Shown here: in pieces, positions 54,935 to 63,446 of the stretch | How the letters are laid out: each line of letters starts with the position of its first letter | Numbering within the stretch: position 1 is the stretch's first letter | Source: Solibacillus sp. FSL R5-0449 | GTDB taxonomy: Bacteria; Bacillota; Bacilli; Bacillales_A; Planococcaceae | Direction of reading: 5' to 3' | NCBI RefSeq assembly: GCF_037975215.1 | Contig: NZ_CP150239.1 | Location: 1,216,001-1,280,000, forward strand | Length of the DNA stretch: 64,000 nucleotides | The notes under the pieces: model-generated | What the model was told of the DNA's origin: nothing | The model's database searches: none | The model's input: only the letters and a program-made list of their open reading frames with translations | Translations under genes and position numbers: made by a program

Positions 54935-55729
54935 ATGCAACGCGGAAAAGGTATGAAGTTCGTAGGTGATTCACGTGTAAAAGCGAGTAACCGTATGCCG
55001 AACGTGCCAAAAGATTATTCCGAGTATCCGGGGAAAACAGAAGCTTTCTGGCCTGACTTCTTATTAAAAGAATGGATGGTTGGTGCAGTTTTTCTAATCG
55101 GTTATTTATTATTAACTGTCGCACATCCTTCACCACTTGAAGGCCCGGCAGATCCAACAAATGCATCGTATATACCGTTACCGGACTGGTACTTCCTGTC
55201 AATGTACCAACTATTAAAATACACTTATGCATCTGGTCCATATAACGTCATTGGCGCAATGGTTATTCCAGGTATTGCATTTGGTGCATTAGCATTGGTG
55301 CCATTTTTAGATCGAACACCTGAACGTCGACCATTTAAACGACCATTACCGACAGCATTTATGTTGTTGGCAGTAGCAGCACTTATATATACAACATGGG
55401 AATCTGTTCAGGCAACTGACTGGGAAGCAGTTGATGCACAAGGGGAAATTACGGATAAGCATTTAGGTTTACTGCCGGATGTAGAAGTAGATGAAACTTC
55501 CGAAGGGTATGAAATTTTCCAGGCTCAAGCTTCATGTATAGGATGTCATGGTGGAGACCTGGCAGGAGTATCCGGTCCAATGCTTCTTGGCAATGAGTTG
55601 ACAGCCGAAGAAGTTCAGGACGTAATTGTGAATGGACGTGGCGGTATGCCGGCTGGTACATTTACAGGTACAGAGGAAGAACTTCAAGTTTTAGCTGAAT
55701 TTATCGCAGGATTAAAAGAAGCTGAATAA
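54935..55729 (+). CDS. qcrC: Menaquinol:cytochrome c reductase cytochrome b/c subunit
   Basis: This 264-aa fusion has an N-terminal subunit-IV-like part with three membrane helices (FLIGYLLLTVA, VIGAMVIPGIAFGALALV, FMLLAVAALIYTTW) and an extracytoplasmic monohaem cytochrome c domain with CIGCHGG (haem ligand His) and the distal GGMPAG methionine. AAGGAGGGG precedes the ATG. It completes qcrABC. Confidence 0.96.
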   Translation: MQRGKGMKFVGDSRVKASNRMPNVPKDYSEYPGKTEAFWPDFLLKEWMVGAVFLIGYLLLTVAHPSPLEGPADPTNASYIPLPDWYFLSMYQLLKYTYASGPYNVIGAMVIPGIAFGALALVPFLDRTPERRPFKRPLPTAFMLLAVAALIYTTWESVQATDWEAVDAQGEITDKHLGLLPDVEVDETSEGYEIFQAQASCIGCHGGDLAGVSGPMLLGNELTAEEVQDVIVNGRGGMPAGTFTGTEEELQVLAEFIAGLKEAE

Positions 55730-55742
55730 TAATTTTTAAACT

Positions 55743-55771
55743 GGAGAGTCAGAATATTGACTCTCTTTTTA
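55743..55771 (+). terminator. Terminator of qcrABC
   Basis: GAGAGTCA and TGACTCTC around a 6-base loop, followed by TTTTT. Confidence 0.85.
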
Positions 55772-55921
55772 ATTTTCATTTAGTTGTAGTATGCATCATA
55801 TACATTGTATGCTTGCGTAACGATTAAGAACATATATAATAAAAGACGTACAATAGTTGGTTTAGTTGCACACAATACATAATACAGAGTAAAGAAGAAT
55901 GTAAAAGAAAAAGGTGAACAA

Positions 55922-56521
55922 ATGAAAGCATATATGATGCAATTATGGTACGTATTAAACCATCGTGCCTTTTTAACCTTACTGCTTATTATTAACTTGC
56001 TAGGCACCGTGTACGGCTATTACTGGTACCGGGGACAGTTGGCAGTAACAGAACCGATTTACTATATATTCGTACCGGATTCGCCCACAGCAAGCTTATT
56101 TTTCTGTTTTGCTATTATCGGATGGCTTATCGGTAAAAATTTCAGGTTAATGGAAGTGCTTGCCTTTATTACCTTAATTAAATATGGCTTATGGGCAGTT
56201 GCGATGAACCTTCTGACGTTTGCAGAGAATGGACAGTTGGGAGCAGACGGATGGATGCTCGTTGCTTCCCATTTTTTAATGGCAGTACAGGCTGTTCTGT
56301 ATTTACCGAAATACCGATTTAAAATGTGGCACGTGATGGTTGCTGCTATTTGGACATTGCATAACGATATAATCGACTATTTGTTTGGCCAAATGCCATT
56401 TTACAGAGTCATTTACCAGTATCCAAGCGAGATCGGGTACTTCACTTTTTGGCTTTCGATAGCATGTATAGTCTTTGCTTTTCTTGAAAGTCGTAAGCGG
56501 GAATATTTGCAACAAGACTAG
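55922..56521 (+). CDS. ypjA: DUF1405 membrane protein YpjA
   Basis: The 199-aa polytopic protein has about six helices, for example FLTLLLIINLLGTVYGYYW, SLFFCFAIIGWLIG, VLAFITLIKYGLWAVAMNLL and FWLSIACIVFAFLE. It matches DUF1405 and the position of ypjA after qcrC. The conserved HNDIIDY motif suggests a functional site but no activity is known. AAAAGGTGA before the ATG. Confidence 0.9.
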   Translation: MKAYMMQLWYVLNHRAFLTLLLIINLLGTVYGYYWYRGQLAVTEPIYYIFVPDSPTASLFFCFAIIGWLIGKNFRLMEVLAFITLIKYGLWAVAMNLLTFAENGQLGADGWMLVASHFLMAVQAVLYLPKYRFKMWHVMVAAIWTLHNDIIDYLFGQMPFYRVIYQYPSEIGYFTFWLSIACIVFAFLESRKREYLQQD

Positions 56522-56573
56522 AAAGCCTTTAAAATTAAAGTATAGAAAGAGATAGAAGGGGAGTTAGATAATA

Positions 56574-57251
56574 GTGATGTATATTATTTACTTTATCATC
56601 ATTTTGCTGTTGCCAATTTACGCACAAATGAAGGTAAAAAGTACGTACAAAAAGTTTGCTAAAGTGTCTGCTGAAAAAGGAATGACAGGTGCTCAAGTAG
56701 CACGTTATATTTTAGATCAACATGGTTTAACAGATGTTCGTGTAGTACCGACTCAAGGTTTTTTGGCTGACCATTATAATCCTGCCACTAAAACGGTTGC
56801 TTTGTCTGAGGACAACTATTACAATTCTTCAATCGCCGGTACTGCTGTAGCAGCGCACGAAGTTGGTCACGCGATGCAGCATGCGGAGGCTTATTCGTTT
56901 TTAACATTGCGTTCGAAATTAGTGCCGGTCGCTAATATTTCATCGAATATGTCTTGGATTTTTGTGATTATTGGTATGCTTGGTTCAATTCCATCATTGT
57001 TATTGCTAGGTATTGTGTTATTAGCGGCAGGTGTTTTATTCCAAATCATCACATTGCCGGTAGAGTTCGATGCATCCAAACGTGCGATGAATGAAGTCGT
57101 ATCGTTAGGTATTATCAACAATTCTGAAGAGCGCTCAGCAAGCAAAGTATTAAATGCGGCAGCAATGACATATGTTGCAGCAGCAGCTGTAGCAGTAATG
57201 GAGCTATTACGTTTAATCCTAATTTATACAGGCATGAATTCTGAAGATTAA
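56574..57251 (+). CDS. Zinc metallopeptidase, YugP family
   Basis: The 225-aa membrane protein has an N-terminal helix, the zinc motif AAHEVGHAMQHA (HExxH near 95-99), then hydrophobic helices (IFVIIGMLGSIPSLLLLGIVLLAAGVLFQIITLPVEFDASKRA). The third ligand is probably in the EFDAS region, as usual for the Zn_peptidase_2/YugP family. GAAGGGGAG precedes GTG 56574/ATG 56577. It occupies the place of ypjB in B. subtilis. Natural substrate unknown. Confidence 0.9.
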   Translation: MMYIIYFIIILLLPIYAQMKVKSTYKKFAKVSAEKGMTGAQVARYILDQHGLTDVRVVPTQGFLADHYNPATKTVALSEDNYYNSSIAGTAVAAHEVGHAMQHAEAYSFLTLRSKLVPVANISSNMSWIFVIIGMLGSIPSLLLLGIVLLAAGVLFQIITLPVEFDASKRAMNEVVSLGIINNSEERSASKVLNAAAMTYVAAAAVAVMELLRLILIYTGMNSED

Positions 57252-57269
57252 TATTTAATAGAAATTAGA

Positions 57270-57307
57270 AAAAGTCATTTTCCCATTGTGGAAAATGACT
57301 TTTTTGA
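57270..57307 (+). terminator. Terminator of the zinc metallopeptidase gene
   Basis: AAAAGTCATTTTCC and GGAAAATGACTTTT form a perfect 14-bp stem with a 6-base loop and T-tail. Confidence 0.9.
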
Positions 57308-57352
57308 ATATTATTCAACCATTTACTAACTTATTAAGTTGTGTCCGCTTTG

Positions 57353-57470
57353 AATAAACGGGAGTTGATTGGAATGGAGGGCGGCAGACTCCTGCGGGAA
57401 AAGCGCGAGGGAGAGACTACAGGCTCGAGCCGCGCCCGCGGAAAGCGGCCGCCCGCAGTGGAAATCATCG
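57353..57470. repeat. GC-rich interspersed repeat element of Bacillaceae type
   Basis: This element is far more GC-rich than anything nearby. It runs TGGAATGGAGGGCGG, GACTCCTGCGGGAAAAGCGC, GCTCGAGCCGCGCCCGCGGA and AAGCGGCCGCCCGCAGTGGA before AATCA. I recognise the frame (CTCCTGCGGGAA ... GCCCGCGGAAAGCG ... GTGGAAATC) as a dispersed repeat common in Bacillaceae/Planococcaceae intergenic regions. It can fold (GGGCGG with CCGCCC), and appears here in a shortened form. Confidence 0.7.
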
Positions 57471-57509
57471 GACAATATTTAAAAATGCAAATAAATATAC
57501 TTCAAAAGA

Positions 57510-58376
57510 CTAATTTATCGGCTGTTTTTTATCGTCCAGTGTGAAGCCTTCACCAGTTACATCGCGGACATCCATGATGGATACGAATGCGTGCGGATCG
57601 ACACCATGAACGATATTTTTTAGACGGACAAGTTCGTTTCGGCCGATGACACAGTACAGAACATCCCGGTGTTCTTTTGTAAAGTGACCATGACCGTCAA
57701 AAACGGTTACGCCGCGGTCCATATTATTTGTAATTAAGTTTGCGATCTCATCGGACTTTACTGAAATAATAAATGCACCTTTTGCTGAATACGCACCTTC
57801 CTGCACTAAATCGATTACACGGCCGCCGACATACACAGCGACTAATGTATACATCATCGAACGGGCATCCAAAAACGTCATCCATGAGAAAAGAATGACA
57901 AAAAAGTCAAAGCCGAACATCGTTTTACCCATACTCCAACCAAGATATTTATTTGCGAGTCGGGCTAAAATATCGACCCCACCGGTTGTACCGCCGAATC
58001 GGAAAACAATTCCTAAACCGATCCCGACAAATACCCCTGCAAATAATGAGACAAGGAATAGATCATCCTTCAAGTTCATATCGACTTCATAAATTTGGAA
58101 GATTTTCAAAAATACCGATACACTAAGTGTACCGATGATCGTATAGATAAATGCTTTTTTCCCTAGTAAACGCCATCCAAGTATAAACATTGGAATATTT
58201 AATAACAAATTCATTAATGCTGGGTCCCAATTTAGTGTAAAATATAAAATAAGTGTAATACCACTAAATCCACCTTCACCCAGTTGGTTTTGCATATTGA
58301 AGTGGACAAAACCGAAACTGAATATTGCGGAACCTATAAGTATTCCGATGATATTCTGTATTTTTATTCCTTGCAT
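57510..58376 (-). CDS. ypjC: YitT-family membrane protein YpjC
   Basis: The protein is 288 aa from ATG 58376 with AGGAGG upstream; a longer in-frame ORF runs over non-coding sequence. About five N-terminal helices (IIGILIGSAIFSFGFVHF, FSGITLILYFTLNW, GVFVGIGLGIVFRFGGTTGGVDILA) and a soluble C-terminal DUF2179 domain (GAFIISVKSDEIANLI to FVSIMDVRDV) define the YitT/YpjC family. Transport function unproven. It is transcribed opposite to its neighbours. Confidence 0.9.
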   Translation of the reverse strand: MQGIKIQNIIGILIGSAIFSFGFVHFNMQNQLGEGGFSGITLILYFTLNWDPALMNLLLNIPMFILGWRLLGKKAFIYTIIGTLSVSVFLKIFQIYEVDMNLKDDLFLVSLFAGVFVGIGLGIVFRFGGTTGGVDILARLANKYLGWSMGKTMFGFDFFVILFSWMTFLDARSMMYTLVAVYVGGRVIDLVQEGAYSAKGAFIISVKSDEIANLITNNMDRGVTVFDGHGHFTKEHRDVLYCVIGRNELVRLKNIVHGVDPHAFVSIMDVRDVTGEGFTLDDKKQPIN

Positions 58377-58567
58377 AGTAAACCTCCTAAAATCGGTTGA
58401 GTAAGAATATATGTGTTGGAGCAGAAAAAAGGTTACATTGTTTATTATGTTTGATTTTTCCGCATTTGACAACAATATGAATGAACACAGGAATGTCACA
58501 TTTTATTACTCAAAATTAATTAAACAGGGATAAAAAGCAACTAACAGTAAAAAGGAGTTTTTTCAGA

Positions 58568-59365
58568 ATGACAATCAGAGTAGCAATTGCCGGGGCACGA
58601 GGCAAAATGGGAACAGAAGCAGTACATACAATCATGAATAATGACGGAATGGAACTTGTATCAGCTCTTGATTATAAAGAAGTCGGCACATCACTGGCAT
58701 TGCTTGAAGAGTTCCCGAATCATTATAAAGTCCCGATTTATACAAATTTTGTTGAGCTTGTGCGTGAGACAAAACCGGACGTGCTTTTGGATTTAACAAA
58801 TCCGCTTTGTGTTTATGAACGAACAAAACAGGCGTTATTACATAATATACGTCCAGTTGTAGGGACGACAGGTTTTACCGATGAACAGCTTGAAGAACTG
58901 CAGCAAATGGCAACAGAAAGACAATTAGGCTGTATTATTGCGCCGAACTTTGCGATCGGGGCAATTTTAATGATGAAGTTTGCCAAAGATGCCGCAAAAT
59001 ATTTCCCGGATGTGGAAATTATCGAAATGCACCATGACCAAAAGCTTGATGCGCCATCTGGTACGGGAATCAAAACGGCACAAATGATCAGTGAAGTACG
59101 TAAGGCTAAAACGCAAGGGCATCCGGAAGAAAAAGAAACACATACTGGTGCTAGAGGCGCAAACTATGACGGCATGCATATCCATTCAGTCAGACTTCCA
59201 GGTTTAGTTGCACATCAGCAAGTACTGTTTGGCAGCACGGGTGAATTATTAACGATACGTCATGATTCATTAAATCGCGGAAGCTTTATGAGCGGTGTTA
59301 CATTTAGTATTGAAGAAGTAATGAAAACCAATACATTGATCTACGGATTAGAGAACATCATTTAG
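58568..59365 (+). CDS. dapB: 4-hydroxy-tetrahydrodipicolinate reductase
   Basis: The 265-aa protein has NAD(P)-binding GARGKMG (about 9-15), GTTGFT, and the catalytic histidine/lysine segment EMHHDQKLDAPSGTGIKTA (about 155-173). It catalyses the second committed step of diaminopimelate/lysine synthesis, feeding cell wall and spore dipicolinate. AAGGAG precedes the ATG; it is followed 15 bp later by mgsA. Confidence 0.96.
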   Translation: MTIRVAIAGARGKMGTEAVHTIMNNDGMELVSALDYKEVGTSLALLEEFPNHYKVPIYTNFVELVRETKPDVLLDLTNPLCVYERTKQALLHNIRPVVGTTGFTDEQLEELQQMATERQLGCIIAPNFAIGAILMMKFAKDAAKYFPDVEIIEMHHDQKLDAPSGTGIKTAQMISEVRKAKTQGHPEEKETHTGARGANYDGMHIHSVRLPGLVAHQQVLFGSTGELLTIRHDSLNRGSFMSGVTFSIEEVMKTNTLIYGLENII

Positions 59366-59380
59366 AAATGGGTTGATATT

Positions 59381-59785
59381 ATGAAAATTGCTTTAATAGC
59401 ACATGATCGGAAAAAAGATAATTTAATTCAGTTTGCGATAGCCTATTGCGATATTTTGAAAGAACATGACCTTTATGCGACAGGCACTACTGGCACAATG
59501 ATTGAGGCCGAAACGGGACTTCCGATTACGAAATTCCGCTCGGGTCCATTAGGAGGAGACCAGCAAATTGGTGCGATGATCGCCAATAATGATATGGATA
59601 TGGTATTTTTCTTCCGTGATCCATTGACAGCACAGCCGCATGAACCGGATGTCATGGCATTGGTACGGTTATGCGACTTGTATCATATACCGCTTGCGAC
59701 AAATATGGGCACAGCGGAAATTTTATTAAAAGGGCTTCAGGAAGGTTTTGTTGACTGGCGCATTCTAGAAGAGCGCAGAAAATAA
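59381..59785 (+). CDS. mgsA: Methylglyoxal synthase
   Basis: The 134-aa protein has [11 protein letters not shown] (catalytic Asp and phosphate lysine), [28 protein letters not shown] and [14 protein letters not shown]. It converts DHAP to methylglyoxal, an overflow path when phosphate is short. dapB-mgsA synteny matches Bacilli. In B. subtilis bshB1 follows; here the next gene is bshA. Confidence 0.96.
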   Translation: MKIALIAHDRKKDNLIQFAIAYCDILKEHDLYATGTTGTMIEAETGLPITKFRSGPLGGDQQIGAMIANNDMDMVFFFRDPLTAQPHEPDVMALVRLCDLYHIPLATNMGTAEILLKGLQEGFVDWRILEERRK

Positions 59786-59869
59786 AATGTCGGTCAATTT
59801 TACTTTATAAATGTGTTTTATCATTTTAAATAAAGTTAAAATCGTATTGTTAAAAGGATGGGGAGCCGA

Positions 59870-61042
59870 ATGAAAAAATTAAAAATTGGTATTACATGTT
59901 ACCCGACAGTAGGAGGTTCGGGAGTCATTGCAACAGAGCTAGGCAAAATGTTGGCAGAACGAGGACATGAAATTCACTTTATTACATCAAGTGTGCCATT
60001 TCGACTTAATAAAATTTATTCAAATGTTTTTTTCCACGAGGTGGAAGTGAATAATTATTCGGTATTTCAATACCCACCATACGATATTGCATTAGCAAGC
60101 AAAATGGCTGATGTTGTTAAAGAGGAAAAACTGGATTTACTCCATGTTCATTATGCGATTCCTCATGCGGTTTGTGCTGTCTTGGCCCGTCATATGAGCG
60201 GCGAGAATTTTGGTATTGTTACAACACTTCACGGGACAGATATATCAGTTTTGGGCGAAGATTCTACATTGGCGCAGGCGATCAAGTATGGCATCGATTG
60301 TTCCGATGCAGTAACAACTGTTTCGGAATCGTTAAAACAGCAGACATATGCTTTAATCGATACGAAAAAACCGATTGAGACAATTTATAACTTTGTTGAC
60401 GAGGATGTATTTAAGCCAGTGGATCCAGGCAATTTAAAAGAGCAATTTGGAATATTACCGCATGAAAAAGTAATTATCCATGTCTCGAATTTCCGTAAAA
60501 TAAAGAATCTGCCGGATGTGGTCGATTCATTCCTGAAAATTCGTGAGCGTATGCCGGCCAAACTATTATTAGTCGGTGATGGTCCGGAAAAGCATCGTGT
60601 TACAGATATTGTGAAAGATTCACCTTATACGGATGATGTACTGTTTTTAGGTAAGCAGGAAAACATTACAGAACTTTTTGCGATCAGTGATTTAAAGTTA
60701 TTGCTGTCCGAAAAAGAATCATTTGGGCTCGTATTACTGGAAGCGATGGCATGCGGTGTACCAGGCATCGGAACAGCGATCGGCGGAATTCCTGAAGTAA
60801 TCGATCACGGTGTGAACGGCTATTTGGTTCCGCTTGGAGATACGCAATCTGTTGCGGATTATGCGGTCGAACTGCTGCAGGATGAAAAAAAACATCAGGC
60901 TTTCAGAGAAGCTGCACTAAAATCGGTACGGGAACAATTCCATGAATCAAAAATGGTTGAACAATATGAACGGATATATGAAAGTGTGGTTGAAAAAAAG
61001 AATGATTCCGCAACAATGGCAAGCGGCAAAGGAAGTCATTAA
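59870..61042 (+). CDS. bshA: N-acetyl-alpha-D-glucosaminyl L-malate synthase BshA
   Basis: The 390-aa GT4 glycosyltransferase starts at ATG 59870 (AAAAGGATGGGGAG upstream). YPTVGGSGVIATELGKMLAERGHEIHFITS at the N-terminus and the C-terminal nucleotide-sugar motif SEKESFGLVLLEAMACGVP are typical of BshA. It joins GlcNAc to malate in bacillithiol synthesis. The last 13 codons overlap cca, so its C-terminal tail VVEKKNDSATMASGKGSH looks extended and non-conserved. Confidence 0.94.
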   Translation: MKKLKIGITCYPTVGGSGVIATELGKMLAERGHEIHFITSSVPFRLNKIYSNVFFHEVEVNNYSVFQYPPYDIALASKMADVVKEEKLDLLHVHYAIPHAVCAVLARHMSGENFGIVTTLHGTDISVLGEDSTLAQAIKYGIDCSDAVTTVSESLKQQTYALIDTKKPIETIYNFVDEDVFKPVDPGNLKEQFGILPHEKVIIHVSNFRKIKNLPDVVDSFLKIRERMPAKLLLVGDGPEKHRVTDIVKDSPYTDDVLFLGKQENITELFAISDLKLLLSEKESFGLVLLEAMACGVPGIGTAIGGIPEVIDHGVNGYLVPLGDTQSVADYAVELLQDEKKHQAFREAALKSVREQFHESKMVEQYERIYESVVEKKNDSATMASGKGSH

Positions 61043-62171
61043 AAAGATTGAACATGCCGGTTATGAAGCTTTTATTGTAGGAGGAGCGGTGCGGGATTAT
61101 TATTTACAGGAAGAAAATAATGATGTCGACATCGCAACGAGTGCATTGCCTGAAGAAATTCAAACAATCTTCTCCCAAACAATCGATGTCGGAATCGCTC
61201 ACGGAACGGTCATTGTACTGGACTGCGGAGAACCGATCGAAGTAACAACTTACCGGACTGAGTCTACTTACAGTGACCATCGCCGTCCGGACGCAGTCGA
61301 GTTCGTTCGAAATCTACAAGAGGATTTGAAACGCCGGGATTTTACGATGAATGCGATGGCCCTTAGTCAAACGGGAGAATTTATCGATTATTATGATGGG
61401 CGCCAACATATCGACAGCAAAATGATTTGTGCTGTCGGGGAGCCGGGTCAGCGTTTTGAAGAAGATGCTCTCCGGATGCTGCGGGCTGTGCGATTTGCTG
61501 CCCAGCTTCACTTCTCAATCGAGGATAATACGTTCGAAGCGATTAGACAAAATGCCGCTTCGATTGAATATGTGGCAATCGAGCGTATTCAAGTGGAACT
61601 ATCAAAGATTTTTATTTCTGCCCATTCGGCATTTGGTATTGAATACATGGAAAAAACGACACTGAGTCATTATTTATATGGCGAGTTTAACTCTTCGGAT
61701 TGGACACATTTCGCTTCGGATGACCGGCAAGTTGGCTGGGCATATTTCTGTTTAATAAACGGCAGTGATTTGAACCTTCTTACAAAATATCGCTGTTCGA
61801 ATAAGGATAGACTCTTTGTGAAAACAGTGATGGATGCTTATGAGAGTCTACTCGACGGAATAAGTCATGTTGATTTGATGCGTTTTGATTCAATGGTTCT
61901 TAAAACAGCCTGCCAGTTTGTTATTTGGCAAAATCATACGCTGGATGTGGTCTATGAAGAATTAGTCGCACGAAAAAGCACATTGCCACTTCAGCATGCA
62001 CATGAACTGGCGATTACAGGAAAAGACTTGTTGGTATGGTCTTCAAAAAAACGCGGGAGCTGGATTAAACAGGCGCTCGATGCAGCAGTTGAAGCGGTCT
62101 TAAACGGGGAAGTACAAAATGATAAACAACAATTAAAGGAATGGTTTTATGCATTTCACGATGAAGGATGA
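61002..62171 (+). CDS. cca: CCA tRNA nucleotidyltransferase
   Basis: The protein is 389 aa from ATG 61002, which starts MIPQQWQAAKEVIKKIEHAG; upstream in-frame codons lie deeper inside bshA. The class II nucleotidyltransferase motifs are FIVGGAVRDYYL, NDVDIATSALPEEI, TYRTESTYSDHRRPD and RRDFTMNAMA, with GEPGQRFEEDALRMLRAVRFAAQL following. It adds or repairs the 3' CCA of tRNA. It overlaps bshA by 41 bases and birA by 23, so translation is probably coupled. Confidence 0.94.
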   Translation: MIPQQWQAAKEVIKKIEHAGYEAFIVGGAVRDYYLQEENNDVDIATSALPEEIQTIFSQTIDVGIAHGTVIVLDCGEPIEVTTYRTESTYSDHRRPDAVEFVRNLQEDLKRRDFTMNAMALSQTGEFIDYYDGRQHIDSKMICAVGEPGQRFEEDALRMLRAVRFAAQLHFSIEDNTFEAIRQNAASIEYVAIERIQVELSKIFISAHSAFGIEYMEKTTLSHYLYGEFNSSDWTHFASDDRQVGWAYFCLINGSDLNLLTKYRCSNKDRLFVKTVMDAYESLLDGISHVDLMRFDSMVLKTACQFVIWQNHTLDVVYEELVARKSTLPLQHAHELAITGKDLLVWSSKKRGSWIKQALDAAVEAVLNGEVQNDKQQLKEWFYAFHDEG

Positions 62172-63135
62172 AATTTTGAAGCGGTTTTTGACTGCGGATG
62201 GAGAACCAATCTCCGGGCAGGTGCTGGCAGATGAGCTCAACGTCTCCCGAACGGCAATATGGAAGCATATGCAGACATTGAAGCAGGAAGGCTATGAGTT
62301 TGAAACAGTAAAAAAACGTGGCTATAAACTGTTGTCTGTACCGGATAAGGTGGATATGGGTCAACTGCAGCAATTTTTGACGACGGAACGCTATGGCCGG
62401 CAAGTTCATTATTATGAAACGGTAGAGTCGACACAGCTTGTTGCGCATGAACTTGTCCGTAATGGTGCACCGGATGGCACAGTAGTAATTGCTGAGCATC
62501 AATCTGCAGGGCGAGGGCGCATGATGCGTGAATGGGAATCTACAGAAGGACAAGGTATTTGGATGACGGTCATTATACGTCCGGATGTTGCCCCTCATCA
62601 GGCACCTCAATTTACATTAGTTACTGCTGTGGCCATTGTTGAAGCAATGAAGTCGAGTTTTAAAAATTTCACTCCTGAAATCAAGTGGCCGAATGATATT
62701 TTAATCAACGGCAAAAAAACAACGGGCATTTTAACTGAAATGGTAGCTGAAGCGGATCGTATCCAGGCATTGCTCATTGGAATTGGCATCAATGTCAATC
62801 AGCAGAAGAGCGATTTCCCTGAACAGCTGCAATCGATTGCAACTTCGATTGCGATTGAAGAAGGAGAGCCAATTGAACGTGTGCATTTTGTCGCCAAAGT
62901 GCTTGAGTGTTTGGAAAAATACAGTGATGAATACGTGAAAAACGGCTTCGGTCAAATTAAAAAGCTATGGGAACAGGCTTCGGGAACAATCGGAAAACGG
63001 GTGAAGGCAACAACACTCCGTGAAGTCGTTGAAGGGGAAGCTGTCAGTATTACTGAGAGCGGTGTCCTGGAAATTCGTCAAGCAAACGGGGAAATTAAGG
63101 GCATTTATTCTGCCGACATTGAACTATTATCATAA
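62149..63135 (+). CDS. birA: Biotin ligase / biotin operon repressor BirA
   Basis: This 328-aa bifunctional protein has an N-terminal winged helix (LADELNVSRTAIWKHMQTLKQEGYEFETVKKRGYKLL), a central ligase domain with EHQSAGRGRMMREWESTEGQGIWMTVIIRP and KWPNDILINGKKTTGILTEM, and a C-terminal SH3-like part (GTIGKRVKATTLREVVEG). It attaches biotin to carboxylases and, with biotinyl-AMP, represses biotin genes. ATG 62149 has AAAGGA upstream and overlaps cca. Confidence 0.95.
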   Translation: MHFTMKDEILKRFLTADGEPISGQVLADELNVSRTAIWKHMQTLKQEGYEFETVKKRGYKLLSVPDKVDMGQLQQFLTTERYGRQVHYYETVESTQLVAHELVRNGAPDGTVVIAEHQSAGRGRMMREWESTEGQGIWMTVIIRPDVAPHQAPQFTLVTAVAIVEAMKSSFKNFTPEIKWPNDILINGKKTTGILTEMVAEADRIQALLIGIGINVNQQKSDFPEQLQSIATSIAIEEGEPIERVHFVAKVLECLEKYSDEYVKNGFGQIKKLWEQASGTIGKRVKATTLREVVEGEAVSITESGVLEIRQANGEIKGIYSADIELLS

Positions 63136-63190
63136 AGCTCAAAAAAAGTTTTTACAGCAATTATTTATTCTGTACGTTTTCTTCCAAACT

Positions 63191-63446
63191 TGTTATAGTA
63201 GCTCTAGGACAGTATCTTAATAGAACTGTACCTGCAACTGCTAGTCAACATTAAAAAAATCTGCTTTGATCTACACAGGACAGAGACGGAAGAAAACACG
63301 CATAAATGAATTCATTTTATACTTTTCGTTCGATTTTCTTTCCACTTAAAGTATGAAATGTGTTGAATTTACGTATGGTACTACCCTTCTGTCTAATTTT
63401 AGATAGAAGGGTATTTTTGTTTTCTTTCCACTTAAGGAGGAAGAAT
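63191..63446 (+). promoter_or_regulatory. panB leader with extended -10 promoter, repeats and terminator
   Basis: TGTTATAGT (63191-63199) is an extended -10. About 180 nt further, TACCCTTCTgTCTAA pairs with TTAGAtAGAAGGGTA (63382-63413) and TTTTT follows, a plus-strand intrinsic terminator. Only about 30 bp, without a promoter, separate it from the panB ribosome site. Direct repeats TTTTCTTTCCACTTAA lie at 63334-63349 and 63420-63435, and GTTTTCTTCC/GGAAGAAAAC (63176, 63288) form a long-range inverted repeat. The layout suggests attenuation of panB. Confidence 0.6.

Noticed and set aside
57341-57544. 67-codon plus-strand ORF across the GC-rich repeat
   Set aside because: Its sequence is explained by the dispersed repeat element, and the arginine-rich translation has no coding character.
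62065-62610. 181-codon minus-strand ORF over cca and birA
   Set aside because: It is a shadow of two well-supported overlapping genes.
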